NCBI GenBank assembly: GCA_030266015.1
Contig: JAJDHD010000003.1
Location: 27,222 to 91,221, forward strand
Direction: 5' to 3'
Source: Christensenellaceae bacterium OttesenSCG-928-K19
GTDB taxonomy: Bacteria > Bacillota > Clostridia > Christensenellales > Christensenellaceae
DNA: 64,000 bases
Within the stretch, counting starts at the first letter, position 1; each line of letters starts with the position of its first letter. Shown here one piece after another: positions 27,056 to 36,408 of this stretch. A program made the position numbers and the translations under genes. Below the pieces are notes generated by a model that worked only from the letters and a program-made list of their open reading frames with translations, had not been told where the DNA came from and searched no databases.

Positions 27056-27889
27056 ATGAATATAACGCCACACCGTTCTTCTATAGGAATGAACGCAAAC
27101 CTTTGGGCTTTGCTGCTCTATCTCATTACGCTTGGCCTTGGGTGGGTTCCCACACTCTATTATTTTGCGTGGATTTTTCCGCTCATTTTCTTCTTGACAG
27201 AAACAAGCAGCTCATTTGTGCGCTACCATGCCATGCAGGCAACCTCTATCTTCATTTTCAATGCCATTGCGCGCGCGGTTTGCGACATTATTTCATTTGC
27301 TGTCGCGTTCTCCAGCCTTTCCAGCTTGTTTAGCGCTTTCTATGTCCAGGCCCCGGCCGCTCCTGCCATCATTGGAATCGTGCTGACCGGTATTTTTGAT
27401 ATTTTTGCCATTCTCTTTATGATAAAGGCTTACCAATACCAATGGTATCAGATGCCGGTGTTCTCGGCACTTGCCTTCAAGCTGGCAAGCATCGGCCACA
27501 CCAATCCGCAGAAATCGCCGTTTGAGCCCAAGCCGCAACCGCAGTACCAACCGCCGCAAGGCCAGCCCTATGCGCCGCAGCAACCACCTGCCACATGGCA
27601 GTGCACATGCGGTGCCGTAGGCACGGGTAACTTCTGCGTAACATGCGGCAAACAAAAGCCGCCGCAAAACCAGTCTTATGCACAACAGTCTTACCCGCCA
27701 CCGCAAGGGCAAGCTCCCGGCTATCAACCGCAACAAGCTTATCCGCCGCCACAGGAGCAAGAGCCCAACAATCAGCCACAGCAGGGGCAAGCAACCGACG
27801 TATGGCAGTGCATATGCGGCGCGGAAAACAACGGCAACTTCTGCATTGTATGCGGCAAGCAAAAGCAGGACGGCCTCACACCCCAGTAA
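27056..27889 (+). CDS. Membrane protein with two tandem zinc ribbons on Pro/Gln linkers
   Basis: 277 residues. The N-terminal 150 residues hold four membrane helices of the DUF4870/Tic20-like type (SSSFVRYHAMQATSIFIFNA). Then comes a Pro/Gln/Tyr-rich linker, a ribbon WQCTCGAVGTGNFCVTCGKQ, a second linker and a second ribbon WQCICGAENNGNFCIVCGKQ. The two linker-ribbon units are clearly duplicated. The ribbons probably bind zinc in the cytoplasm. Function unknown. Confidence 0.8.
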   Translation: MNITPHRSSIGMNANLWALLLYLITLGLGWVPTLYYFAWIFPLIFFLTETSSSFVRYHAMQATSIFIFNAIARAVCDIISFAVAFSSLSSLFSAFYVQAPAAPAIIGIVLTGIFDIFAILFMIKAYQYQWYQMPVFSALAFKLASIGHTNPQKSPFEPKPQPQYQPPQGQPYAPQQPPATWQCTCGAVGTGNFCVTCGKQKPPQNQSYAQQSYPPPQGQAPGYQPQQAYPPPQEQEPNNQPQQGQATDVWQCICGAENNGNFCIVCGKQKQDGLTPQ

Positions 27890-27908
27890 TGGAAGGATTG
27901 ATTCTGTC

Positions 27909-28295
27909 ATGCGCCTGTTTCCACGGAAAAAACGTGAATTTACCATACTTGCCGTGTCCGATGCCAGTATTTTGTCTGGCATAGACGACAAAGACCTGCT
28001 AAAACGGGAGGTCCAGCGAAGGCTGGACGACTTCCTGCCCGGCACCCTATTGGCCTCTTCCGTAAATGCCCAACTGGACAAAACCGTGATCATCTATCCG
28101 GACGAGTGGGAGTCTCCCACCGATTTTTCCGACCCCGCCTCTTTTTTAAACGGGCAAACCTGGAACAGGATTTGCGAGCACCTGGCAAAAAACAAAGGCT
28201 ATGGCAAGCTGAAATACAACCACAAAAAAAACAAGACCGTGCACTTTGTCACACCAGACAGGGAAGTGGCAGTGTTTCAATTCTCGGCAAGGTAG
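27909..28295 (+). CDS. Unknown protein, 128 residues
   Basis: I do not recognise it. Start MRLFPRKKREFTILAVSD follows GGAAGG; an in-frame upstream extension overlaps the previous gene and is only a shadow. The protein is soluble and basic at both ends. Located 19 bases after the zinc-ribbon gene, it is probably cotranscribed. Confidence 0.6.
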   Translation: MRLFPRKKREFTILAVSDASILSGIDDKDLLKREVQRRLDDFLPGTLLASSVNAQLDKTVIIYPDEWESPTDFSDPASFLNGQTWNRICEHLAKNKGYGKLKYNHKKNKTVHFVTPDREVAVFQFSAR

Positions 28296-28333
28296 TGCTG
28301 TGTCTTTTTGAACAAACGATGAACATCCGAAAC

Positions 28334-28376
28334 AAAAAAGAACCTTCCTGCATCCAATCATCAGGAGGTCTTTTTT
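28334..28376 (+). terminator. Terminator-like hairpin that also masks a ribosome binding site
   Basis: The 5' arm AAAAAAG..ACC.TTCCTG pairs with CAGGAGGTCTTTTTT (two single-base bulges, 11-base loop). It looks like an intrinsic terminator, yet the AGGAGG ribosome site of the next gene lies wholly in its 3' arm and the start codon follows directly. Confidence 0.55.
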
Positions 28377-28586
28377 ATGGTTCAGGAATTTATGGATGTA
28401 CAGAATATAGAATTCTTTTTAGACGAGCTTGATAAATCCGGGCACGTCCCCCTGCAAACAGAGGATTTGCTGCTCTGCGCGCTTGCGGATATAGAGGAAA
28501 TACAAATGGACGACGACACACGCGAGCGGCTTATGTACCGCCTGCAATATCATTTGGTGCGGCTGGAAGACCTGCCGCCGGGATAA
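28377..28586 (+). CDS. Small acidic protein, 69 residues
   Basis: Unknown function. Strong AGGAGG site with 8-base spacing. Acidic and helical (FFLDELDKSGHVPLQTEDLL). Its ribosome site is sequestered in the hairpin described for 28334-28376, so its translation may be controlled. Confidence 0.6.
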   Translation: MVQEFMDVQNIEFFLDELDKSGHVPLQTEDLLLCALADIEEIQMDDDTRERLMYRLQYHLVRLEDLPPG

Positions 28587-28632
28587 GTTTCCTTTCACCT
28601 TAAAAACTTGCGCAACCGCATAAGGCATACGG

Positions 28633-28661
28633 TTGTATATCTCCAACCCCCGTGATATAAT
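28633..28661 (+). promoter_or_regulatory. Promoter of the second GGDEF gene
   Basis: TTGTAT, 17-base spacer, perfect TATAAT. Start near 28668. Confidence 0.6.
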
Positions 28662-28682
28662 TGCAAGCGAACATCACGGGGG
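28647..28682. promoter_or_regulatory. Inverted repeat over the -10 box and ribosome site
   Basis: CCCCCGTGAT (28647-28656) and ATCACGGGGG (28673-28682) form a perfect 10-bp inverted repeat with a 16-base spacer. It straddles the -10 box, and its right arm is part of the G-rich ribosome site. It may be an operator; in read-through RNA it would hide the ribosome site. Confidence 0.5.
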
Positions 28683-28692
28683 GGATATTAAA

Positions 28693-29799
28693 ATGCAACG
28701 TTTTCTTCATTTTGTGCGAAGCCATATGAATAGCTGGAATGAGATTTGCTTTGACGACAAAAAGCGACTTCGCCTGAATGTTATTTTGTTCACCTTCACC
28801 ATTTCCATCGTATTTTTTGTCATGTCAATCCGTACCTCCATTATGGTCAGCCCTTCTTCCGCGGTTATCACTCTTATTTTGGGTATTGCAACATTTGCTT
28901 TGTTCTTGTGGCAATTTTTCCGCCAGGCTTACAGCCCTCTTATTGCTTGGCTTTTTGGAGTAATGAGCCTTGCCATGGCGTTTGCCTTTGTTACCACTGG
29001 AGGGCTGGAGGGTACAGGCCACCTGTGGGTTTATGTCCTGCCCATTGTAGGCACCATGATGGTACCTATTATTGGTACCTTTATATACAATGGCATATTG
29101 ATCATGCTGCTGGTTCTCCTTCTAAATTCGCCAGTATACGACCTGATTCCCGTGGAATATAGCGCTTATTTCCGGGCTGTTTTCCCCATTTCGGTTTTGC
29201 TTGTCACGCTATGCAATTATGTTGCGGAATATGCCAGAAAGCGCACCCAAAAACAGCTTCAGGCGGCAACCGAAAAGCTGCGTGATTCCGCGTTCACCGA
29301 CCCGCTTACCGGCGCTTATAACCGTCGTGCTTTAAAAGCGCATTTTGGCGGCATGGAGGAGCCGGCACACGGCCTTTCTTTTGCCATGCTGGATCTTGAT
29401 TATTTTAAAAAGGTCAACGATACCTACGGCCACGAAGCCGGAGATAAGCTGTTGTGCCATCTGGTGGAGCTCATTCACCGTTGTATCCCGTCCGGCACCC
29501 ATCTTTACCGATGGGGCGGGGAAGAATTTTTGTTGGTGCTAAAATCCAGCGACCCAAGTGGACTGGCACAGGTTTTAAACGACATATGCGCACTTGTGGC
29601 CAAAACACCCCTCGTGCTTTCAATCGCCCACCAGGATGGAAAGCCAGTCACCCTTGAGACAACTGTTAGTATTGGCGGGATGTGCGCCGGAACGGAACAT
29701 AACATTGCAAACAGCATTAACATTGCCGACGAGTTAATGTACCGTGCCAAACAGCTTGGCCGCAACAGGGTAGAGCTGGATTGCCACGGGCAAGCGTAA
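28693..29799 (+). CDS. Membrane diguanylate cyclase (GGDEF), no I-site
   Basis: 368 residues. Six membrane helices at about 25-185, then a GGDEF domain with TDPLTGAYNRR, MLDLDYFKKVNDTYGHEAGD and the active loop RWGGEEF (GGEEF at 275-279). The RxxD inhibitory site is absent, so product inhibition should be weak, in contrast to the enzyme at 16361-17443. The start follows a run of seven G. Confidence 0.92.
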   Translation: MQRFLHFVRSHMNSWNEICFDDKKRLRLNVILFTFTISIVFFVMSIRTSIMVSPSSAVITLILGIATFALFLWQFFRQAYSPLIAWLFGVMSLAMAFAFVTTGGLEGTGHLWVYVLPIVGTMMVPIIGTFIYNGILIMLLVLLLNSPVYDLIPVEYSAYFRAVFPISVLLVTLCNYVAEYARKRTQKQLQAATEKLRDSAFTDPLTGAYNRRALKAHFGGMEEPAHGLSFAMLDLDYFKKVNDTYGHEAGDKLLCHLVELIHRCIPSGTHLYRWGGEEFLLVLKSSDPSGLAQVLNDICALVAKTPLVLSIAHQDGKPVTLETTVSIGGMCAGTEHNIANSINIADELMYRAKQLGRNRVELDCHGQA

Positions 29800-29816
29800 G
29801 AGAGTCGATTCCCCAT

Positions 29817-29850
29817 CAGGGACACTAAAAACTGTCTGGCACGTCCCCTG
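29817..29850. repeat. Imperfect inverted repeat, possible REP/MITE-like element
   Basis: CAGGGAC pairs with GTCCCCTG (one bulge) around a loop that includes TGTCTGGCAC. It is isolated from both genes and resembles dispersed palindromic elements, but only one copy is visible here. Confidence 0.3.
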
Positions 29851-30025
29851 GTTCATGCTCCTTTACACACCCTCTCGGCCTTATCCAAAATCTCAGCTCC
29901 GAATCGTATTAAAATTAGCTTATAAAAAACGATGCTATCCTAGGCTGCTCCCGGCATTTTTAGCTTTTGGGAATACTCCTGGCTTCTTTGCTGTTATCGC
30001 AAACCAAACTCCATACTGCAAAACG

Positions 30026-30052
30026 AAAAAGTCGCCCTGTGGGCGACTTTTT
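30026..30052. terminator. Bidirectional intrinsic terminator
   Basis: Perfect 12-bp stem AAAAAGTCGCCC / GGGCGACTTTTT with a 3-base loop. It ends the acyl-CoA operon on the minus strand and the GGDEF transcript on the plus strand. Confidence 0.9.
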
Positions 30053-30102
30053 ACTAAGATATTGTCAGTATGATTTTACTTTTTTGCTATCATAAGGGTG
30101 CT

Positions 30103-31257
30103 TTAGCGTTCAAACACCACTGCCATGCCCTGGCCTCCGCCAATGCACATGGTTACAAGGCCCAGATTGTAATCCTTCGCCATCATTTCATATACAAGCT
30201 TCGTCGTAAGCAATGCGCCCGTTCCGCCCAGCGGATGCCCCAGGGCAATCGCACCACCATTGGGATTTGTTTTTTCCGGGTTCAGCTTCAACTCTTTCAT
30301 GCAGGGTATAAACTGCGCGGCAAATGCCTCGTTCATTTCAACCACATCAAGATCGGAAACGCCAATACCCGCGCGCTTTAACACTTTTTGCGTTGCCGGA
30401 ACCGGGCCATAGCCCATAATGTTTGGATCCAGACCCGCCACCGCAAAGCTGCGCACGTGCGCCATGGGCGTAAGGCCAAGCGCCTTTGCGCGTTCCTCCG
30501 ACATAATGACCAGCGCAGCCGCGCCATCCGAGCGTGGGCACGCGTTGCCCGCCGTTGTCATTCCACCTTCAAACAATGGCCGAAGCTTGGCAAGACCTTC
30601 CAGCGTTGTCTGCGGACGGGGTGTTTCGTCTGTATCCACATCCACCATGCCCGCTTTTGTTTTCACCGGAATGGGAACAATCTGTTCTTTAAACACACCT
30701 GTTTCCATAGCTTTGCCGGCACGCTGCTGTGAAATCAGCGCCCATTCGTCGCATTCTTCACGTGTGATTCCCTTCTGCTCGCCCAGCATATCCGCCGTCT
30801 TTGCCATCGGCGGGTTGCCGATTTCGTCGGTGGAAAGCCGCGACGCGATAAACTTGGGCGGTATCCAGCTATATGCCGGCGTTTTTTCCATCTGGTAAGG
30901 TGTTGTCGTCATGTGCTCCACACCACCTGCCACAAACACATCGCCATAGCCCGCCTCAATATTCAATACCGCGTTTACAATAGCCTGTGTGCCAGACCCG
31001 CATTGGCGGTCTATGGTCGTGGCAGCCACCTCCACTGGCAACCCGGCCATCAGCGCACAAATACGCGCATGATTGCCGTTTGGGCCGTAAATGTTGCCAA
31101 ACTGCACATCCTCAATCTCCGCCGGATCCACCTTGGCGCGCGCCACCGCTTCTTTAATCACCGCCGCGCCCAGGTTTTCCGAGGGCACATTTGTCCACTG
31201 GCCTGCATGTTTGCCCACCGCCGTCCTCACAGCAGATACGATTACCGCTTTACCCAT
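30103..31257 (-). CDS. Thiolase (acetyl-CoA acyltransferase)
   Basis: 384 residues. Nucleophilic cysteine in TTIDRQCGSGTQAIVNA, histidine in GGAIALGHPLGGTG and second cysteine in VTMCIGGGQGMAVVF, all intact. It joins or splits acyl-CoA with acetyl-CoA. Last gene of the six-gene acyl-CoA operon, 57 bases after the CrtI-like gene. Direction (degradation or condensation) is not decided by sequence. Confidence 0.95.
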   Translation of the reverse strand: MGKAVIVSAVRTAVGKHAGQWTNVPSENLGAAVIKEAVARAKVDPAEIEDVQFGNIYGPNGNHARICALMAGLPVEVAATTIDRQCGSGTQAIVNAVLNIEAGYGDVFVAGGVEHMTTTPYQMEKTPAYSWIPPKFIASRLSTDEIGNPPMAKTADMLGEQKGITREECDEWALISQQRAGKAMETGVFKEQIVPIPVKTKAGMVDVDTDETPRPQTTLEGLAKLRPLFEGGMTTAGNACPRSDGAAALVIMSEERAKALGLTPMAHVRSFAVAGLDPNIMGYGPVPATQKVLKRAGIGVSDLDVVEMNEAFAAQFIPCMKELKLNPEKTNPNGGAIALGHPLGGTGALLTTKLVYEMMAKDYNLGLVTMCIGGGQGMAVVFER

Positions 31258-31314
31258 AGTTATCTATCCTCCATTCTTCTCTTTGCGTATTTAGAATTTT
31301 ATATTTTGTTTCAT

Positions 31315-32679
31315 TCAGTTGCAGTAGTGATCAAAGAACTCCATGGCGCTCTTGGTGCACATTTCTATGCCCACGCCCGATCCGCCTGCCTCACCGCCCA
31401 CGATATAAAGGCCGTCAAGCGGCGTTTTGATCTTGGGGCGATCCTCGCCCACCTGCCCGGGACACTGGGCGATGCCAATCACGCAACCGTCCTCGCCCGC
31501 CAGACCTGCCGTTGCGCGGATGTCCATCGAGTCGATCCACATGATGTGTTTCCGGAGATCGGGAATCAATCCTTCCACCGTGTCCAGCATCTTTTCCTGT
31601 AACTTGTCCATAATCTCTTTGGGCGTGTCTGTGGGCACGGGGCTTGCCACCGTGATAAGCTGCTTGCCCTCTGGCGCAACACCGGGAGAGAAGTTGGACG
31701 GAACTACCAAAAACAGGTTCAACAGCTTGGGCATCACACCCTTGGCAATTTTTTCATAATACTGCTCCTGCCCAATCTCGCCAAACTGTGACAGCATCTT
31801 GATGTCGGTAATCTCGCTGTCCAGCGCCACGCGCAGCACAGGGCCCGCCCAAGAATATTTCAAGTTCCTTACATAGTCCACATAGTCATTTTCAAAATGC
31901 TCCGGCCCGGCAAGGTTCAGCACCGTATTGCGGATGTCGCCGTTGGAGACAATCATGTCCGCGCGATATTCCTCGCCCTTTACAATAACCCCCACCGCCT
32001 TGGCATCCTCCACAATGATCTTATCCACCTTGGCACTTTCAAACACCTCACCACCAAACTTTTTGATTCCGGCAATATACGCGTTGGAAATTGCCACACA
32101 GCCGCCCTGCGGGTAGCCGGATGATTTTGCCGCCGCCTCCCAGCTCAGGCAACGCACAAACTCGCCCGCCGACTCAATCCACGAAGGAATAGCGCAATAC
32201 ACCGAACCAATGCGGCTGACACAGGTATGCACCACCTCGTTGTCTGTATACCGTAGCAGCAGGTCTTTGAGTGTAATCTTGTCCAGCTCTTTTATCTCCT
32301 CCTCGCTAAAGCCCTTCACATCACCAAGGAAGCGCATTAGCGCCTGGAAATCCTCCTCCGGCACCATATTTTTAACATCATGTGGGAAAATAAATGGCTT
32401 TCCCTCAAAGCTGATTACCGGACGGATCTTTTGAAATTCCAGCGCATTTTCGATCCCCACTCGCTTTAGACATTCCACCACCGGGCCATTAATGCCGCGC
32501 GATATTACGTGCACGCCAATGTCCAGCATAAACCCTTCTTTTTTGTAAGAGCTCAGCCGCCCGCCAAAAATATTGTTTTTTTCAAACAAAGCCACCTTTT
32601 TGCCCTGGTGCGCCATCAATAGCGCCGCCGCCATGCCGCCCATGCCCGAGCCTATCACAATCGCATCATATTTTTTCAT
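31315..32679 (-). CDS. CrtI-family FAD-dependent oxidoreductase (phytoene-desaturase-like)
   Basis: 454 residues. N-terminal dinucleotide fold YDAIVIGSGMGGMAAALLM and second motif NIFGGRLSSYKKEGFMLDIG; C-terminal FAD segment LDGLYIVGGEAGGSGVGIEM. The family desaturates or isomerises hydrophobic substrates. In this operon, which has no acyl-CoA dehydrogenase, it may carry out the oxidation step (inference). ATG 32679 follows AGGAGG; a longer in-frame start inside the preceding gene is less likely. Confidence 0.85.
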   Translation of the reverse strand: MKKYDAIVIGSGMGGMAAALLMAHQGKKVALFEKNNIFGGRLSSYKKEGFMLDIGVHVISRGINGPVVECLKRVGIENALEFQKIRPVISFEGKPFIFPHDVKNMVPEEDFQALMRFLGDVKGFSEEEIKELDKITLKDLLLRYTDNEVVHTCVSRIGSVYCAIPSWIESAGEFVRCLSWEAAAKSSGYPQGGCVAISNAYIAGIKKFGGEVFESAKVDKIIVEDAKAVGVIVKGEEYRADMIVSNGDIRNTVLNLAGPEHFENDYVDYVRNLKYSWAGPVLRVALDSEITDIKMLSQFGEIGQEQYYEKIAKGVMPKLLNLFLVVPSNFSPGVAPEGKQLITVASPVPTDTPKEIMDKLQEKMLDTVEGLIPDLRKHIMWIDSMDIRATAGLAGEDGCVIGIAQCPGQVGEDRPKIKTPLDGLYIVGGEAGGSGVGIEMCTKSAMEFFDHYCN

Positions 32680-32693
32680 AGCTTCCTCCTGTA

Positions 32694-34238
32694 TTACCCG
32701 TTCCCACAAAGATACTTCTCGCGTATCTTGATTTTATCCGTTTTCCCGCTTGCGTTAAGCGGTATCTCCTCTATAAACACCACTTCGCGCGGTTTTTTAT
32801 AGCTTTCCATATGCTCCCTGCAATGCGCGGCAACCCGCTCTTCCCCTATTGCAGAGCCAACCTTGCGCACAACAAACGCAACGACAATCTCTCCCCATTC
32901 CTCATCGGGAAAACCCATCACCGCCACATCATCCACATCCTCCGCCAATGCCCGGATGCAATTTTCCACCTCCAATGGATACACATTCTCTCCACCGGTA
33001 ATGATCATATCCGACTTGCGGCTGGCGATGTAAATATAACCTTCCCCATCCGCATAGCCCATGTCGCCCGTATAATACCATCCGTCCTTTATTGCGCGTT
33101 CCGTGGCCTCGGGCAGGTTATCATAACCCTGCATCATGCCATAACCGCGCACCACCAGCTCGCCATGCGCGCCAGGCGCACAGTCCTCGCCTCGCTCGTC
33201 CACAATCCTCACCATCACATCGACCATCGGCCTGCCCACCGAGAATAGCTTTTCCACATAACTATCCCCGTTCACCCCGCGGTGATCCTCCGGCGTTAAC
33301 ACACACAGCACCGGCCCCATCTCGGTCATGCCATAAGACTGCAAAAAACCACAATCCAGTCTTTTTGCCGTTTGCTTAATCAGCTCGGGCGGCATGGGCG
33401 CGCTGGAATAGGCCAGCAGCCGGACTGACGACAGGTCGTATCCCTCCAGCCCCGGATATTCCAATATACGCTTCAGCAATGTGGGAATCAGTGCAATCCT
33501 CGTCACACGTTCCCGCTCGATTGTTTCAAAGTATTCCGGAAAATGCACGCCGTCCAGCAACACCAGCGTGCCGCCGCAGGCCAGCACGGTCAATGCGCCC
33601 GCTGCCGTCGCGTGGAATAGCGGCGTGGCAAAGAGGTATGTCGTGTCTTCTGTCCAGCACGCGCTCACAATATTGGACATCGCATGGCATACCATGCCTT
33701 TGTGTGAAAACTTCACGCCCTTGGGATTGCCGGTGGAGCCGCTGGTAAAAAAGATCATCGCGGGATCGCCGTCATTTTTTTCCACATCCACGAACGGTGC
33801 GCTTTGCGCCGCCAGCAGGTTTTCATAGCACGGCACGCCTTTTATGTCACCGCCAATATTCACAACCTGCACTCGCGCGGGCAGGGCACCGCGCAGCTCT
33901 TCAAAAAGCCCGGAAAACCGGTCGGAGACAAATAGGTAATCGACGCTGTGGCTGTCCAGAATCCCGCGCACCTTCCCCGCGGGCATACGCCAATTCACAT
34001 GCAACGCCACAACATTGCACCGGACGCAGCCCAGTGATAGTTCCATGTATTCGCTGCGGTTTTCACACAATATGGCGACACGCTGCCCCGGGCGCGCCCC
34101 CAACGACAGCAGTGCACCCGCAACCCTGCCCGCGCGCTCACTTAACCGGGCATATGTCAACCGTGTTTTGCCACTGACAACAGCCGTTTTATCCGCAAGC
34201 CTGGTTGCGTTGCGTGCTACAAGCGTTCCAAAATCCAT
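32694..34238 (-). CDS. Acyl-CoA synthetase (AMP-binding)
   Basis: 514 residues. ATP loop FFTSGSTGNPKGVKFSH, acyl-adenylate motif QSYGMTEMGPV, hinge GWYYTGDMGYADGEGYIYI and C-terminal catalytic lysine in PLNASGKTDKIKIRE. It activates a carboxylic acid to its CoA thioester. The size of the acid cannot be read from sequence. It lies 125 bases after the hydratase/dehydrogenase gene and 14 bases before the CrtI-like gene. Confidence 0.93.
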   Translation of the reverse strand: MDFGTLVARNATRLADKTAVVSGKTRLTYARLSERAGRVAGALLSLGARPGQRVAILCENRSEYMELSLGCVRCNVVALHVNWRMPAGKVRGILDSHSVDYLFVSDRFSGLFEELRGALPARVQVVNIGGDIKGVPCYENLLAAQSAPFVDVEKNDGDPAMIFFTSGSTGNPKGVKFSHKGMVCHAMSNIVSACWTEDTTYLFATPLFHATAAGALTVLACGGTLVLLDGVHFPEYFETIERERVTRIALIPTLLKRILEYPGLEGYDLSSVRLLAYSSAPMPPELIKQTAKRLDCGFLQSYGMTEMGPVLCVLTPEDHRGVNGDSYVEKLFSVGRPMVDVMVRIVDERGEDCAPGAHGELVVRGYGMMQGYDNLPEATERAIKDGWYYTGDMGYADGEGYIYIASRKSDMIITGGENVYPLEVENCIRALAEDVDDVAVMGFPDEEWGEIVVAFVVRKVGSAIGEERVAAHCREHMESYKKPREVVFIEEIPLNASGKTDKIKIREKYLCGNG

Positions 34239-34363
34239 ATTGTTCTATATCCTGTGCTGTTTCTATTATCTTTACTATGCGCTCTTGCGCGCGTCCATTC
34301 CATCGCTACTTTCCCGCAATCCAAACCCCTGGATTGCCCTGGTCTTTTGACCGTAAATTAGTA

Positions 34364-36376
34364 TTATTGATAGAATTTTTCGCCAAACACTTGCTCGGAA
34401 AGGCCGATTAAATCCGCCCACTTTAACGGGCCGCCCTTGTCCTGCGGATAGCCCGTGCCATACAGCATTCCAATATCCACCATCTCCGGCCGGTCCACCA
34501 CGCCGTTTTCCAGCAGCTTTTTGGCAATGGTGATTTGATCCTTCAAAAGATCCGTGGTCATTTCCTCTGCGCTACGTGCCAGCGGCTCCCGATTGCCAAT
34601 CAGCTCCACCGCCGCCGGATCCACGCTGCCGTCTTCTAGGAAAAAGCCTTTGCCGTTTTTCTTGGTGCCATAGCGCCCGTCCTTGTAAAAATTCTCTAGT
34701 GTCTGCTGCGCTTCACCACGGTTTTTGTAAATATGGTACACCACGTCTATACCCATTTCGTCCACCAGCTTCACCGGGCCAACCGGCAGTCCATATTGTG
34801 TAAACGCGTTGTTCACTTCGTTTATGTCATTGCCTTCCTCTATATATTTCAGCCCATTGCGCGTGAAGGGTGCCAGTATCGCATTGACCACAAACCCGGG
34901 GCTGTCGTTGCACACCAGCGGGCGCTTGCGAATCAACCCCGCGAAATTCAGGAAATTATCGATAGTTTGCTGCGACGTTTCCTTGCCGCGCACCAACTCC
35001 ACAAGCTGCATAATCCACACCGGCGAGAAGAAATGCATACCGCCAAAGCGCTCGGGATGCGTCACAAACGCAGCCAATGTATCAACCGACAGGCCGGAGG
35101 TGTTGCTGGCAATCAGGCAATCGTCCGACACAACGGCGCACAGCTCTTCATATAGCGCTTTCTTGGCATCCAGGTCTTCGTAGATCGCCTCAATCGCAAT
35201 ATCCACATCCTTGAAGTTGTCGTCAAACTCCGTCACCGGGATAATCAGCTTCATCAGCTCTTCCGGCGCCTTTTTAAGGCGGCCTTTTTCATACATCCTT
35301 GTCAGTTGCTTCTCCACAAACGCCTTGCCTGCCTCAAGCGCCTCCGGTGTATCCTTCACCACCACCGGCGCGCCCATATCTCGTATAATGCAAATGACAA
35401 TGCCACGGCCCATGCTGCCAAACCCCAGCACAGCTGTCTTTTTCAACTCTTTGGGGACAAATCCCTCCGCCATCATCTTTGCGGGCTTGTCTGTCATCCC
35501 CTTCAGGAAGAACGAGTGGATATATCCCTTGCATTCGGGCGTCATGGCCACCTCTGCAAAATACTCCTTTTCCAGCTCCAGCCCGTTCTCTATCGCGCCG
35601 GGCAACCCCTGCTCAATAATTGTAAAAAAGGCCTTGGGCGCGGGCAGCAACCTGCCGCGCGTTTTTTTCAACAAACGTTTTTTGGTTTCGGCAAGCCTCT
35701 CGCCAAGATCAGCAAAATCATAGTCCTCCCGCTTAAGCGAAGCAGAGCCGTCCCCAATTTCCTTTGCCAGCTTCTTTGCGGCTTCCACAAGATCGTCGCT
35801 TTCTGCAACAACCTCGTCTACGATGCCCAACTCATACGCTTCTTTTGCGCCCACAATCTTTGCGTCCACAATAAAATCGACGCCCGCATAGCCGATCAGG
35901 CGCGGCAGGCGCTGCGTTCCCCCGCCTGCCGGGAACAAACCGACATTGAATTCGGGCAGGCCAATCTTCACTGTTCTCTTGTCCTGTGCCACACGTGCTG
36001 TGCAGGCCAGCGCCAGTTCCATTCCGCCGCCCATGCAGTGCCCGTTTATCGCCACCACCACCGGCACGGGAAGTGCCGCAACGCGGTTTAAAATCGAATG
36101 ATTGCGCTCTATATTTTTGCGCTTATCTTCCTTAGTCTCCGGCTTATTCCCCATTTTATTCAGGTTTGCGCCCACATGGAAGTTCTCCGGCTTGCCGGAC
36201 GTTATCACCACACCGTCAATCTCCTTGCCGCCCGCCAGCTTTTCCAGCTCGTCCATCGCCGTCAAAAACCCATTCGAGATTGGCTCCGTCCATGTGTTTA
36301 CCGGGTTATCCGGGTCGTCCATCGTCACAATTGCGATTCTATCCACAATCTTCACATCTACCGCATTCTGTGCCAT
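34364..36376 (-). CDS. Enoyl-CoA hydratase / 3-hydroxyacyl-CoA dehydrogenase fusion (FadB/FadJ-like)
   Basis: 670 residues. The N-terminal crotonase domain has the oxyanion-hole segment INGHCMGGGMELALACTARV and the acid LPEFNVGLFPAGGGTQRLP. The dehydrogenase domain has the NAD loop AVLGFGSMGRGI, the NTSGLSVDTLA segment and the catalytic HFFSPVWIMQLVELV. Two C-terminal dehydrogenase domains complete it (NDSPGFVVNAIL). It performs two consecutive steps of beta-oxidation. It is slightly shorter than the roughly 700-730 residues of FadB/FadJ. Confidence 0.94.
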   Translation of the reverse strand: MAQNAVDVKIVDRIAIVTMDDPDNPVNTWTEPISNGFLTAMDELEKLAGGKEIDGVVITSGKPENFHVGANLNKMGNKPETKEDKRKNIERNHSILNRVAALPVPVVVAINGHCMGGGMELALACTARVAQDKRTVKIGLPEFNVGLFPAGGGTQRLPRLIGYAGVDFIVDAKIVGAKEAYELGIVDEVVAESDDLVEAAKKLAKEIGDGSASLKREDYDFADLGERLAETKKRLLKKTRGRLLPAPKAFFTIIEQGLPGAIENGLELEKEYFAEVAMTPECKGYIHSFFLKGMTDKPAKMMAEGFVPKELKKTAVLGFGSMGRGIVICIIRDMGAPVVVKDTPEALEAGKAFVEKQLTRMYEKGRLKKAPEELMKLIIPVTEFDDNFKDVDIAIEAIYEDLDAKKALYEELCAVVSDDCLIASNTSGLSVDTLAAFVTHPERFGGMHFFSPVWIMQLVELVRGKETSQQTIDNFLNFAGLIRKRPLVCNDSPGFVVNAILAPFTRNGLKYIEEGNDINEVNNAFTQYGLPVGPVKLVDEMGIDVVYHIYKNRGEAQQTLENFYKDGRYGTKKNGKGFFLEDGSVDPAAVELIGNREPLARSAEEMTTDLLKDQITIAKKLLENGVVDRPEMVDIGMLYGTGYPQDKGGPLKWADLIGLSEQVFGEKFYQ

Positions 36377-36408
36377 AACTATCTATACCTCCATATCCTT
36401 TTGCTCTT

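Larger units (their letters stand above)
29800..30102. other. Convergent intergenic region
   Basis: No gene. It contains an imperfect dyad (29817-29850) and the strong bidirectional terminator at 30026-30052. Confidence 0.5.

Noticed and set aside
26781..27071. 96-codon minus-strand open frame in an intergenic region
   Set aside because: No ribosome site, Cys/aromatic-rich random composition, and it would overlap the promoter of the next gene.
29834..29852. TGGCACG resembling a -24 element
   Set aside because: No GC at the -12 position and no gene starts downstream in that direction; it is part of a dyad.
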